The notes beneath the pieces were generated by a model. It was not told the DNA's origin and did not search any database. It was given only the letters and a program-made list of their open reading frames with translations. Both the position numbers and the translations under genes were made by a program. Shown here in pieces: positions 9,677 through 20,259 of a stretch of DNA of 64,000 nt; position 1 is the stretch's first letter, and the number at the start of each line of letters is the position of its first letter. This stretch comes from Croceitalea sp947503285 (GTDB lineage: Bacteria; Bacteroidota; Bacteroidia; Flavobacteriales; Flavobacteriaceae), in contig NZ_BTGQ01000003.1 in the NCBI RefSeq assembly GCF_036985505.1, positions 372,001 through 436,000 on the forward strand, read 5' to 3'.

Positions 9677-11544
9677 AGAAAATAGTCTGGATTTTCAGCC
9701 TTCTCCTTTCCTTTTACATTCTGGGTTGCAACCAAAGTTCGGCAGAAATTGAACCTAAAGCTATGAAAGAAAGAAAAAAGGTAGTGTACCAGGTGTTTAC
9801 AAGACTTTTTGGAAATACGAACACTACCAATAAACCTTGGGGTACTATTCAAGAGAATGGGGTGGGTAAGTTTGCTGATTTTGATAAAAAAGCACTTACC
9901 GAAATTAAGAATTTGGGCATTACCCATATTTGGTATACCGGGGTGCCACATCACGCGGTGATCAATGATTATACCCGTATCGGTATTTCCAATGACGATC
10001 CTGATATCGTCAAAGGTAGGGCGGGATCCCCTTATGCGGTAAAAGATTACTATAATGTCAACCCCGACTTGGCCGTAGATCCAAAAAACCGGCTTGAAGA
10101 ATTTAGGGCCCTTATAGAGCGCACCCATGCACTCGACATGAAGGTAATCATTGATATTGTGCCAAACCATGTAGCCAGAAAATATGAAGGGAAAACAAAC
10201 CCAGATGGGGTTTTGGATTTTGGTGCGAAAGACGATACATCTTTGGAGTATCATCGCAATAATAATTTTTATTACATCCCCGATACCGAATTTAAAGTGC
10301 CTGAATGGCAAGAAGGTTATCGTCCTTTAGGGGGGGAAGGGAATTTGTTGTCAGATAGTGAATTTGAAGAAAACCCAGCGAAATGGACAGGTAATGGCTC
10401 ACGATTGGCCCAACCCCATTTCAATGATTGGTACGAAACAGTGAAAATCAACTACGGGGTTCGCCCAGATGGTACTAAAGATTTCGAAGAATTACCAGAT
10501 GCCTATACAAAAATGGACTACAAGGCCCATTATGAATTTTGGCAATCTAAAGATTTGCCTGATTCGTGGTATAAGTTTCGTGATATTGCACTGTACTGGC
10601 TTGATTTTGGTGTTGATGGCTTCCGCTTTGATATGGCAGAAATGGTTCCAGTGGAGTTTTGGAGCTTTATGAATTCTTCCATTAAAATGAAAAACCCAGA
10701 TGCCTTTATTTTGGCTGAGGTCTACAATCCGCAATTATATCGCGATTATATCCATAAAGGAAAGATGGATTATCTCTATGATAAGGTTGAACTTTACGAC
10801 AGTATCAAACATATTATGAAAGGATATGGTTGGACAGACCATATTCAAACGGTACAAAACGGATTGAAGGATATCGAACATCATATGCTTCACTTTTTAG
10901 AGAATCATGACGAGCAGCGTATAGCAAGCCCTGATTTTGTGGGTAAAGCTGAGATTGCAAAACCCGCGATGGTGGTATCGGCAACATTGAGCACCGCCCC
11001 CACCATGATTTATTTTGGGCAAGAAGTTGGCGAAGATGGCTCTGAAAATGCTGGTTTTGGTAGCCCTACCAGAACATCGATTTTCGATTACATAGGAGTG
11101 CCGGCTTTTCAAAGATGGGTCAATAATAAAAAGTTTGATGGAGGCCAACTTTCTTCCGAAGAAAAAGACCTACGTGACTTTTACAAACGCTTATTGAATT
11201 TTACCATTGGAAGTTCGGCCCTTATGGGTGACTATCAAGAAATTCATTATTACAATAAAGAAAATACGGAAACTTATGACCATAGGGTATTTTCATTCGT
11301 AAGGTGGGATGAAGGGGAAAAATTGATAGTATTGTCAAACTTTGATACCGAGAAGGCTTATCATCTTGACTTAAAATTACCTCCTGAAATTATTAAAAAG
11401 TGGAACCTTGAAAAAGGAGTGTATGATTTAAAGGATGAGCTTTATGGAACCTTTAAGTCGGAGCTTACCATAAATAAAGAAGGGGTTGGAAGTTTTAAAG
11501 TTTCACTGCAACCCCTACAATCTTATATCTTTAACCTGAAATAA
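9673..11544 (+). CDS. GH13 alpha-amylase family lipoprotein
   Basis: Hydrolase of alpha-1,4-glucans, predicted to be lipid-anchored in the periplasm or outer membrane (lipobox YILGC, Cys19). It has 623 residues. All GH13 signatures are present in order: region I DIVPNHVA, region II GFRFDMAE with nucleophile Asp320, region III ILAEVYNP with acid/base Glu349, and region IV FLENHDEQR with Asp413. A C-terminal beta-sandwich follows. The unusual length between region I and region II fits SusG/neopullulanase-like enzymes. The start codon overlaps the end of GH65. Its role is to trim imported or surface-bound malto-oligosaccharides; the exact product is unknown. Confidence 0.93.
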   Translation: MKKIVWIFSLLLSFYILGCNQSSAEIEPKAMKERKKVVYQVFTRLFGNTNTTNKPWGTIQENGVGKFADFDKKALTEIKNLGITHIWYTGVPHHAVINDYTRIGISNDDPDIVKGRAGSPYAVKDYYNVNPDLAVDPKNRLEEFRALIERTHALDMKVIIDIVPNHVARKYEGKTNPDGVLDFGAKDDTSLEYHRNNNFYYIPDTEFKVPEWQEGYRPLGGEGNLLSDSEFEENPAKWTGNGSRLAQPHFNDWYETVKINYGVRPDGTKDFEELPDAYTKMDYKAHYEFWQSKDLPDSWYKFRDIALYWLDFGVDGFRFDMAEMVPVEFWSFMNSSIKMKNPDAFILAEVYNPQLYRDYIHKGKMDYLYDKVELYDSIKHIMKGYGWTDHIQTVQNGLKDIEHHMLHFLENHDEQRIASPDFVGKAEIAKPAMVVSATLSTAPTMIYFGQEVGEDGSENAGFGSPTRTSIFDYIGVPAFQRWVNNKKFDGGQLSSEEKDLRDFYKRLLNFTIGSSALMGDYQEIHYYNKENTETYDHRVFSFVRWDEGEKLIVLSNFDTEKAYHLDLKLPPEIIKKWNLEKGVYDLKDELYGTFKSELTINKEGVGSFKVSLQPLQSYIFNLK

Positions 11545-11556
11545 GTCAATTGAAAA

Positions 11557-12312
11557 ATGAGACAGTTTTTTTTGTTGGGCCTGGTTTGTTGCTTGGCCTT
11601 AAATTCTTGTAAAATGGGAGAAAAGAAACCGCTTGTGATTGGGCATAGGGGCGCAATGGGTTATGAAACTGAAAATACCTTGGCTTCTATTGAAAAGGCA
11701 ATTGATCTAGGTGTTGATATGATTGAAATCGACGTATTTAATATCGATAGTGGCGAAACCGTTGTTTTTCATGATGACCGATTGGACCGATTGTCGAATG
11801 CGGTCGGCTCGATTGAAGAGTACAATTTCTTTGATTTAAAGAAGGTTGTTTTAGATGGAGGTCATAGCATACCCACACTTCAAGATGTTTTGAAGCTTAT
11901 TGACAATAAAGTGCCCCTGAATATTGAACTAAAAGGTTCCGGAACTGCAAGTCGGGTCAATTTTATAACTGATTTTTACATCAAGAAAAGAGGATGGTCG
12001 CCTGAAAACTTTGTTATTTCGAGTTTTAAGTGGGATGAACTAAAAGAAATGCGTAAGATTAATGCGGATATTGCCATTGCGGTGCTTATGGAAGACGAAG
12101 CCTTGGAAGATACCATAGCCATGGCCAAAGAATTGAATGCTGTGGCGATAAACCCTTGGTTTAAAACGTTGACCCAAGATCAAGTCAAAAAAATCCATGA
12201 TGCAGGTTTTAAGGTATATACCTATACCGTTAACGAATCTACAGACATCCAACAGGTGACTGCGTTTGGTGTAGATGGCATTTTTACTAACTATCCCGAT
12301 CGAATTAGGTGA
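11557..12312 (+). CDS. Glycerophosphodiester phosphodiesterase lipoprotein (GDPD family)
   Basis: Splits glycerophosphodiesters into glycerol-3-phosphate and an alcohol. It has 251 residues. A lipobox ALNSC (Cys18) points to a lipid-anchored enzyme outside the cytoplasm. The GDPD TIM-barrel residues are present: His30 in GHRG, the E-N-T at 39-41, Glu57 and Asp59 in MIEIDV, and His72 in FHDDRLDR; the C-terminus has the family's VYTYTVNE and GVDGIFTNYPD. It starts 12 bases after the GH13 gene and its stop overlaps the next start (GTGA). It is therefore probably on the alpha-glucan transcript, although its chemistry fits better with the glpF/glpK pair that follows on the opposite strand. Confidence 0.92.
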   Translation: MRQFFLLGLVCCLALNSCKMGEKKPLVIGHRGAMGYETENTLASIEKAIDLGVDMIEIDVFNIDSGETVVFHDDRLDRLSNAVGSIEEYNFFDLKKVVLDGGHSIPTLQDVLKLIDNKVPLNIELKGSGTASRVNFITDFYIKKRGWSPENFVISSFKWDELKEMRKINADIAIAVLMEDEALEDTIAMAKELNAVAINPWFKTLTQDQVKKIHDAGFKVYTYTVNESTDIQQVTAFGVDGIFTNYPDRIR

Positions 12313-13589
12313 TTTTTGATGTTATTATAGTTGGTGGGGGCGCTGCGGGTTTTTATACTGCCATTCAAATTGCCGAAGCAAATCCGAAATTGACCGTGGC
12401 GATTTTTGAACGTGGCAAAACCGTTTTGGGCAAGGTGAAGGTCTCTGGTGGCGGGCGATGCAATGTTACCCATGCCGAATTCAACCCTAAGGAATTAATC
12501 AATAACTATCCTAGGGGTAAAAAAGAGCTGTTAGGTCCTTTTCATAATTATGGTGTAGCCGATGTCATCACTTTTTTTGAAGAGAGGGGTGTGCCGCTAA
12601 AGGTAGAAGAAGATGGGCGGGTTTTTCCAATATCGAATAGCTCTCAAAGTATAATTGATTGTTTTTTAAAAGAAACGGAAAGATTGCGGATCAAAGTGTT
12701 GAAAAACTATCAAGTCAAATCGTTTTCAAGATCTGATGAGGTTGCTGATGGTTGGATGGTCACTACGAAGAACAAATACTATCACTCCAAAAAAATAGTG
12801 ATAGCAACGGGTAGTAGTACCAAAATTTGGAAACAGTTGGAAGAGCTTGGGCATCAGATCGTACCTCCAGTACCTTCATTGTTTACTTTTAATATCAATG
12901 ACGACAGACTCAACAATCTTGCCGGGATCAGCACCGAGGTGACGACAGCGGTATATCAGAAAAAACACTACGATTCTAAAATAGCGATTAAACTTAAGAG
13001 CAAAGTAGAACGAATGCCTTTACTTACTTCCGATGGGCCGGTTTTGGTAACGCATTGGGGCTTGAGCGGACCTGCAATTTTGAAATTATCGGCCTGGGGG
13101 GCCAATTTGCTGAATGATTTCAAGTATAATTTTCGAGTTCATATTAATTGGCTTCCTGAATACACCACCGGTTCTGCTGAGCGGCTATTACTTGAAATTA
13201 AACAGGTAGAGGCAAAAAAGACGGTTTTCAAAACAAAAGCGTTTGACATACCTCGCCGTTTATGGAATAATTTGGTAAAAGCCGCAGCTATTGCGCCAGA
13301 TCTTAGATGGGCCGATGTATCTAAAGAAAAAATTCAAAGTTTGGCGGAACAACTGACCAAATGTTCGTTTAGGGTGCAAGGCAAAAGTACGTTCAAGGAA
13401 GAATTCGTTACCGCAGGTGGTATTGATCTTAAAGAAATTGATTTTAAGACATTTGAAAGTAAGAAACTACCAAATGTTTATTTTGCTGGAGAGGTTATCA
13501 ATGTTGATGCCATAACCGGGGGCTTCAATTTTCAAAATGCTTGGACCGGGGCATATCTTGCCGCCCAAGCAATCGCAACGGATTGTTGA
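12309..13589 (+). CDS. BaiN/HI0933-family FAD-binding oxidoreductase
   Basis: Flavoprotein of 426 residues. The Rossmann FAD-binding motif IIVGGGAAGFYTAIQIAE is at the N-terminus, and the family's KVKVSGGGRCNVTH lies at about residue 50. The C-terminus has the second FAD contact VDAITGGFNFQNAWTGAY. The physiological substrate of this conserved family is mostly unknown. The start is GTG, overlapping the preceding stop by 4 bases; no in-frame ATG is available. Only three bases separate its stop from the end of glpF on the other strand, leaving no room for an ordinary terminator. A role in glycan or glycerol use is not supported beyond position. Confidence 0.9.
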   Translation: MIFDVIIVGGGAAGFYTAIQIAEANPKLTVAIFERGKTVLGKVKVSGGGRCNVTHAEFNPKELINNYPRGKKELLGPFHNYGVADVITFFEERGVPLKVEEDGRVFPISNSSQSIIDCFLKETERLRIKVLKNYQVKSFSRSDEVADGWMVTTKNKYYHSKKIVIATGSSTKIWKQLEELGHQIVPPVPSLFTFNINDDRLNNLAGISTEVTTAVYQKKHYDSKIAIKLKSKVERMPLLTSDGPVLVTHWGLSGPAILKLSAWGANLLNDFKYNFRVHINWLPEYTTGSAERLLLEIKQVEAKKTVFKTKAFDIPRRLWNNLVKAAAIAPDLRWADVSKEKIQSLAEQLTKCSFRVQGKSTFKEEFVTAGGIDLKEIDFKTFESKKLPNVYFAGEVINVDAITGGFNFQNAWTGAYLAAQAIATDC

Positions 13590-13592
13590 TTC

Positions 13593-14321
13593 TTATTGCA
13601 AGAAACCTGCTACAATCGCGGCTAGAATGCTGCCAGCTATGGGTCCCACGACCGGCACCCATGAGTATCCCCAGCCATTTGAGCCTTTATTTTTTATCGG
13701 TACCAGGGCATGAATTATCCTTGGGCCCAAATCGCGTGCTGGGTTGATGGCATATCCTGTGGTACCGCCAAGTGAAAGTCCAATTCCCCAGACGATAAAG
13801 GCTACAGGTAAGGCGCCCAGAGAGCCTAGGCCTATAATAGTATTGTTTTCCGAAATGGTAGCATCGGTAAAGTAAAGAACCGCAAAGACCAAGACGAAAG
13901 TCCCAAGTACTTCAGTCAACATATTCGTAAATAGATTGGGTATGGCGGGGGCGTTACAAAAGACCCCTCTTTTAGTGTCTCCATCTTTAGTAATATTGAA
14001 ATGGTCTTTGTTCATCAACCAAACAAAGAAGGCTCCCAACATGGCCCCAATGAACTGTGCTATAATATAAGTGGGTACGTCGTAGATTGAAAATTCACCT
14101 GCCCAGGCCAAACCAATGGTCACTGCGGGATTCATATGTGCTCCGCTGTAAGGTCCGGCAACTACCACACCTGTATAAACGGCTAAGGCCCACCCTGTGG
14201 TGATAACGATCCAACCTGAACCACTACCATAGGTTTTATTTAACGATACATTTGCGTTAACCCCACATCCTAACAAGATTAACAGAAAAGTACCGACGAT
14301 TTCAGCTATAAAAGGTGTCAT
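13593..14321 (-). CDS. glpF: Glycerol facilitator / aquaglyceroporin
   Basis: Inner-membrane MIP-family channel of 242 residues. Both pore signatures are present: HMNPAVTIG (NPA at 64-66) and INPARDLGPR (NPA at 193-195). The Asp197 that follows NPAR is a hallmark of glycerol facilitators as opposed to water-only aquaporins. Six hydrophobic segments fit the fold. It lies downstream of glpK on the same strand. The 153-base gap between them holds two heptamer repeat arrays. It is expected to let glycerol in, which GlpK then traps by phosphorylation. Confidence 0.94.
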   Translation of the reverse strand: MTPFIAEIVGTFLLILLGCGVNANVSLNKTYGSGSGWIVITTGWALAVYTGVVVAGPYSGAHMNPAVTIGLAWAGEFSIYDVPTYIIAQFIGAMLGAFFVWLMNKDHFNITKDGDTKRGVFCNAPAIPNLFTNMLTEVLGTFVLVFAVLYFTDATISENNTIIGLGSLGALPVAFIVWGIGLSLGGTTGYAINPARDLGPRIIHALVPIKNKGSNGWGYSWVPVVGPIAGSILAAIVAGFLQ

Positions 14322-14330
14322 GTATTTTTG

Positions 14331-14407
14331 TTAAAAGTTAAAAGTTAAAAGTTAAAAGTTAAAAGTTGAAAGTTGAAAGTTGAAAGTTGAAAGTTGAAAG
14401 TTGAAAG
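14331..14407 (+). repeat. Heptamer tandem array, TTAAAAG x5 then TTGAAAG x6
   Basis: Eleven uninterrupted 7-base units fill 77 bases. The first five read TTAAAAG and the next six TTGAAAG, so a single A-to-G variant has spread through one half, as expected from slippage or unequal exchange. The array ends 10 bases before the glpF start codon in transcription order (glpF start at 14321). Confidence 0.97.
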
Positions 14408-14415
14408 AGTTCTTT

Positions 14416-15968
<1,553 letters not shown>

Positions 15969-16048
15969 ATTTTAGTGATTATTGAAACCGTAAATTACTA
16001 AAATTAATTAGAGTAGTTTTAGTCGTTTTTTAATAATAAGCGTTATCA

Positions 16049-16570
16049 ATGGGAATAGTGATACTTTTTTTACGTGGCATCAATGTCAGTGGCCAAAAGA
16101 AAATAAAAATGGCTGATTTAAGGCATGCGCTAATCAAAGGGGGTTTTAAAGATGTTCAAACTTATATTCAAAGTGGTAATATTATTTTGACATCGGAAAA
16201 TGAAGCTGTGGGGCATAGCGTAGGGCAAATTATTAAAAAGAACTTTGATTTTGAAGTACCTGTGCTGTCGTTGACCGTTGCTGAGATAAAACATATTTTA
16301 AACAATATTCCTTTTCAACAGTTTGATGAAAAAAACCTCTATTTTACCTTATTATTTGAAAGTCCGGGCCAAGATTTAGTAGATGCATTCAACAAACTGG
16401 AATTTCAAAATGAAGATTTCGTGGTAACATCAAATTGTGTCTATCTAAATTGTAAGAAAGGGGCCGGTAAGGCGAAATTGAATAACAATCTTATTGAAAA
16501 AAAGCTTCACATAATCGCAACGACACGAAATCTAAATACCATGCGAAAAATGCTTGAAATGGCGTCTTAA
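16049..16570 (+). CDS. DUF1697 family protein
   Basis: Small cytoplasmic protein of 173 residues. The N-terminus ILFLRGINVSGQKKIKMADL and the YIQSGNIIL segment are diagnostic of DUF1697. The C-terminal half has the usual ATTRNLNTMRKML ending. No biochemical function is established for the family. It is a single gene, divergent from glpK and convergent with tspO, with no sign of an operon. The ATG chosen sits directly before the conserved GIVILFLRG strand. Confidence 0.88.
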   Translation: MGIVILFLRGINVSGQKKIKMADLRHALIKGGFKDVQTYIQSGNIILTSENEAVGHSVGQIIKKNFDFEVPVLSLTVAEIKHILNNIPFQQFDEKNLYFTLLFESPGQDLVDAFNKLEFQNEDFVVTSNCVYLNCKKGAGKAKLNNNLIEKKLHIIATTRNLNTMRKMLEMAS

Positions 16571-16616
16571 GATTGCTTCAATGATATTGGGCGCGTTCAT
16601 AGGTTGGTATTTGAAC

Positions 16617-17090
16617 TTAATTCAATTGCCAGATTGAAAAATTCAGAATCGTCGCAAAAAGAACCCATATAAAGTAAGGGACCATTAAAAGTGCAGCTTT
16701 CTTACTAACCACATTGAACCACTTAATGGTGAGTGCTATCATAGTGAGCAATACTAAAATGATAAAAAGGGCCGCCAACGGATTTTTTAGTCCAAAAAAT
16801 ACAATGCTCCACAAGGCGTTGAGCAAAAGTTGAAATCCGAAATGATATAATGCCGTTTTAACCCAAATATGGTAATATCCCTTTACCCAAACGATGCCGG
16901 CAGCGATACCCATTAAAATATAGAGCACGGTCCACACGGGGGCAAATAACCAATTGGGTGGGTTAAAGCTTGGTTTGTTAAGGGTTACATACCAATCGTT
17001 AACAGAGCTCTGTGTTGCAAAACTCGATAGAAAACCTATCAGCAAACAAATAACGACTGCTATGGCTATCTTTATAATTTTACTTTTCAT
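16617..17090 (-). CDS. tspO: TspO/MBR family membrane protein
   Basis: Integral membrane protein of 157 residues with five hydrophobic helices, as in the translocator protein/benzodiazepine-receptor family that binds tetrapyrroles and related ligands. Visible hallmarks are WYVTLNKPSFNPPNWLFAPVW in the first half, NALWSIVFFGLKNP in the middle and a Trp-rich C-terminus. Conserved aromatic residues of the binding pocket are retained. It is convergent with the DUF1697 gene and divergent from the mevalonate gene. No carotenoid or light-related gene is adjacent, so its role here is unknown. Confidence 0.92.
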   Translation of the reverse strand: MKSKIIKIAIAVVICLLIGFLSSFATQSSVNDWYVTLNKPSFNPPNWLFAPVWTVLYILMGIAAGIVWVKGYYHIWVKTALYHFGFQLLLNALWSIVFFGLKNPLAALFIILVLLTMIALTIKWFNVVSKKAALLMVPYFIWVLFATILNFSIWQLN

Positions 17091-17182
17091 AGTAGTGCGA
17101 ATCCTACTAAAATACTAATTAATTTGAATTGGGCACTACCTTCCTCAGAGTTCATTTATATTTGTTTTAAATGGTTTTTTGA

Positions 17183-18280
17183 ATGACCGAGAATGATTTT
17201 GTATCAATAGGCACGTTGGCGCTCCCCATGCTTGGAAAAGTTTGTTGGAAAGCCCCTAGTAATATTGCCCTAGTAAAGTACTGGGGCAAAAAAGAAAACC
17301 AAATTCCAGCAAATCCTTCGATAAGTTTTACGCTGGATGCCTGCGCAACAACAACTTCAATTACGTATACTAGACTTGAAGATAGTGCGGCTGATTTTCA
17401 ATTCGAATTGTACTTTGAGGGGGAACTAAAAGAAGATTTCAAACCAAAGATCCATACGTTCTTTAAACGAACGGAAAAATTCCTCCCATTTTTAAAGAGT
17501 TATGAATTCATAATTGAAACCTCGAATTCTTTCCCGCATAGTAGCGGTATTGCTTCTTCTGCTAGTGGTATGGCAGCCTTGGCACTTTGCCTGATGTCCA
17601 TTGAGAAAGAAATCAATCCTGATATCGAAGATGATTTCTTTTATAAAAAGGCCTCTTTTTTAGCAAGGTTGGGATCAGGGAGTGCCGGTAGAAGTATTGA
17701 AGGTGATTTGATTCAGTGGGGAAGTTCGCTTCATATACCGAATAGTTCAGATTTATTTGGTATTCATTATCCTTTTGAAGTGCATCGGAATTTTAGAAAT
17801 TTCCACGATACCATTTTATTGGTGCACAAAGGTCAGAAAACGGTCAGTAGTACGGTAGGGCATGATTTGATGTATGGACATCCTTTCGCCAAAGAAAGAT
17901 TTTCACAAGCACACAAGAATCTGGATAAACTGAAAAGTATTTTTGCTTCTGGTGATTTAAGCGGTTTCATTGAAATTGTGGAGAGTGAGGCACTGACCTT
18001 ACATGCTATGATGATGACAAGTTTGCCGTATTTTATACTGATGAAACCCAATACCCTGGAAATAATCAATCGAATATGGGCATTTCGTGATGCTACGAAA
18101 ACACCGATATGTTTTACATTGGATGCTGGGGCAAATGTACATGTCCTATACCCCGAGAGCGCTAAGGAAAAAGCGATTCAATTTATTCAAGATGAATTGG
18201 TTGCGTACTGTGAAAACGGGCACTATATTTGCGATCGAATTGGAAAAGGAGCAAAACAGCTTTCAACAACAATAGGATAA
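17183..18280 (+). CDS. mvaD: Diphosphomevalonate decarboxylase
   Basis: GHMP-superfamily enzyme that converts mevalonate 5-diphosphate to isopentenyl diphosphate, the last step of the mevalonate pathway. It has 365 residues. It shows the N-terminal APSNIALVKYWGKK, the glycine/serine-rich ATP loop SSGIASSASGMAALAL and GSGSAGRSIEG, which matches the enzyme's substrate-binding loop. A perfect Bacteroidota -7 box (TATATTTG, 17157-17164) precedes it but the nearest TTG is 25 bases upstream, so the promoter is uncertain. It is followed by a second GHMP kinase and a prenyltransferase, giving an isoprenoid cluster. Confidence 0.93.
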   Translation: MTENDFVSIGTLALPMLGKVCWKAPSNIALVKYWGKKENQIPANPSISFTLDACATTTSITYTRLEDSAADFQFELYFEGELKEDFKPKIHTFFKRTEKFLPFLKSYEFIIETSNSFPHSSGIASSASGMAALALCLMSIEKEINPDIEDDFFYKKASFLARLGSGSAGRSIEGDLIQWGSSLHIPNSSDLFGIHYPFEVHRNFRNFHDTILLVHKGQKTVSSTVGHDLMYGHPFAKERFSQAHKNLDKLKSIFASGDLSGFIEIVESEALTLHAMMMTSLPYFILMKPNTLEIINRIWAFRDATKTPICFTLDAGANVHVLYPESAKEKAIQFIQDELVAYCENGHYICDRIGKGAKQLSTTIG

Positions 18281-18411
18281 TTTTCAATGGTATCGAACGT
18301 TAGCTGTTAATGATAAGTCAAATTAATAAAGAAACTTTTGGTTTGGAAGCCACTTTGTTTATCTTTATGGTATAAGTGATTAAACAAAATAGTTTTTCAC
18401 AAACAGGAGAT

Positions 18412-19344
18412 ATGAAAGGACCATTATTTTATTCTAAGATTTTATTGTTCGGGGAATATGGAATTATTAAAGATTCGAAAGGACTTTCCATACCCTATAA
18501 TTTTTTCAAAGGAGCTTTAAAAACGGATAATAACCTATCGGAAGAAGCCAAACATTCTAACGAAAGCCTGTCTAAATTTGCTGATTATTTGGCTGGTATC
18601 GCATCTGAGGAATTGGTTCAATTTGATATGCAAACGTTAAGAACGGACGTAGCTAATGGAATGTATTTTGATAGTTCCATTCCCCAGGGTTATGGTGTTG
18701 GCAGTAGTGGTGCATTGGTTGCCGCTATTTACGATAAATATGCTTTAGACAAGATTACCGTTTTAGAAAATTTGACCCGTGAGAAGCTGTTGAAATTGAA
18801 GGTTGTTTTCGGTCAAATGGAATCTTTTTTCCATGGCAAATCTTCGGGTTTGGATCCTTTGAACAGCTATTTGAGCTTGCCTATTCTTATCAATTCAAAA
18901 GATAATATCGAATCTACTAGCCTTCCTACACAAAATAAAGAGGGTAAGGGCGCGGTATTCTTGTTGGACAGTGGTATGACCGGTGAAACCGCACCAATGG
19001 TACAGATTTTCATGGAGCAAATGAAACATGAAGGATTTCGTAGTATGCTCAAAGAAAAATTTGTAAAACATACCGATGCATGTGTAGATCATTTTTTAAA
19101 TGGTGACGTAAAAGGGTTGTTCGGGCATGTGAAACAGTTATCACATGTAGTTTTAGACCATTTTAAACCGATGATACCAGCGCAGTTTCATGAGCTTTGG
19201 AAAAAGGGCATAGAGACCAACGACTATTACCTGAAACTATGTGGTTCAGGTGGTGGGGGTTATATTTTGGGCTTTACCGAAGATATTGAAAAGGCAAGAA
19301 CCTCTTTGAAGGGCCATAATTTAGAAGTGGTTTACAACTTCTAA
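18412..19344 (+). CDS. GHMP kinase, probable mevalonate kinase
   Basis: Predicted to phosphorylate mevalonate or phosphomevalonate. The chosen ATG (310 residues) directly precedes GPLFYSKILLFGEYGII, the family's first strand, and has an AGGAGA just upstream; an in-frame GTG 36 bases earlier would add a non-conserved tail. The ATP loop is QGYGVGSSGALVAAIYD and the C-terminal motif is CGSGGGGYILGF. An element TTG-N19-TATCTTTA (18338-18367) matches the -7 box at 7 of 8 positions and could be a local promoter. Nine bases separate it from the UbiA gene. Mevalonate kinase is favoured over phosphomevalonate kinase by family resemblance only. Confidence 0.85.
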   Translation: MKGPLFYSKILLFGEYGIIKDSKGLSIPYNFFKGALKTDNNLSEEAKHSNESLSKFADYLAGIASEELVQFDMQTLRTDVANGMYFDSSIPQGYGVGSSGALVAAIYDKYALDKITVLENLTREKLLKLKVVFGQMESFFHGKSSGLDPLNSYLSLPILINSKDNIESTSLPTQNKEGKGAVFLLDSGMTGETAPMVQIFMEQMKHEGFRSMLKEKFVKHTDACVDHFLNGDVKGLFGHVKQLSHVVLDHFKPMIPAQFHELWKKGIETNDYYLKLCGSGGGGYILGFTEDIEKARTSLKGHNLEVVYNF

Positions 19345-19353
19345 AAAATCTAC

Positions 19354-20259
19354 ATGCTTACTCGAAAAAATAAACTCTTACTTTATAAGTTGTTGAGTCT
19401 GTTTTCTGTGGTACGGGGATATAATATCCTGATGATAATCTTGGCACAGTATCTTGCATCCATTTACATATTATCACCCAATCTACCATTAAGACAGGTA
19501 GTTTTCGATGTGAACCTTTTTTTGATCGTGACCGCTTCTGCTTTGGTTATCGCCGCAGGTTATATCATCAATAACTTTTACGATGCCGAAAAAGACCTAA
19601 TCAATAAGCCTACAAAAAGCATGTTGGATCGTTTGGTCAGTCAACGGTTTAAATTGACTACGTACTTTATCTTAAACTTTCTGTCGGTTTTTGCGGCCAG
19701 TTATATTTCTTTTCGTGCCGTGTTGTTCTTCTCGGCTTATATTTTTGGCATCTGGTTGTATTCCCATAAGCTCAAACGTATTCCATTGCTCGGTAACTTG
19801 GTCTCGGCAACCTTGGCCATAGCTCCTTTTTTTGTGGTCTTTGTCTATTATAAAAACTTTGAGACTGTCATATTCGTACATGCCCTGTTTTTGTTTTTGT
19901 TGATTTTGGCTCGTGAAATGGTGAAAGATTTGGAAAATATGGCGGGCGACCTAGCTCAAAACTACAAGACCGTACCATTGTTGTACGGAGCAATAGTCTC
20001 AAAATCGCTGATTACGCTCTTGATTGCACTGACCGTGATACCGGGATATCTTCTTATCACCGTATTTGACGTGGGTTACATGTACGTATATTTCGCAGGA
20101 GGGCTTTTACTGCTCTTACTGTTTGTAATTTTATTATGGGCCTCCAAAGGAAGAACACATTACGTTTGGTTGCATAATATTTTAAAGTTTATCATCATTG
20201 CAGGCGTTTTCAGTATCTTGTTGATTGATGTAGATCTAGTTCTAAATCGAATTTTATAA
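19354..20259 (+). CDS. UbiA-family prenyltransferase (geranylgeranylglycerol-phosphate geranylgeranyltransferase-like)
   Basis: Polytopic membrane enzyme of 301 residues that should transfer a prenyl chain to a lipophilic acceptor. The first prenyl-diphosphate/Mg motif is NNFYDAEKD (73-81) and the second is KDLENMAGD (191-199). About eight hydrophobic helices are visible. Flavobacterial homologues are commonly annotated as the archaeal-type ether-lipid enzyme, but acceptor specificity is not proven. Its position after two mevalonate-pathway genes fits use of their products. Its TAA stop shares one base with the ATG of the nitrilase gene. Confidence 0.85.
   Translation: MLTRKNKLLLYKLLSLFSVVRGYNILMIILAQYLASIYILSPNLPLRQVVFDVNLFLIVTASALVIAAGYIINNFYDAEKDLINKPTKSMLDRLVSQRFKLTTYFILNFLSVFAASYISFRAVLFFSAYIFGIWLYSHKLKRIPLLGNLVSATLAIAPFFVVFVYYKNFETVIFVHALFLFLLILAREMVKDLENMAGDLAQNYKTVPLLYGAIVSKSLITLLIALTVIPGYLLITVFDVGYMYVYFAGGLLLLLLFVILLWASKGRTHYVWLHNILKFIIIAGVFSILLIDVDLVLNRIL

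Noticed and set aside
9382..10311. Open frame of 309 codons on the minus strand across the GH65-GH13 junction
   Set aside because: It lies opposite two well-supported enzymes with complete catalytic motifs and its protein has no recognisable family, so it is a shadow frame.
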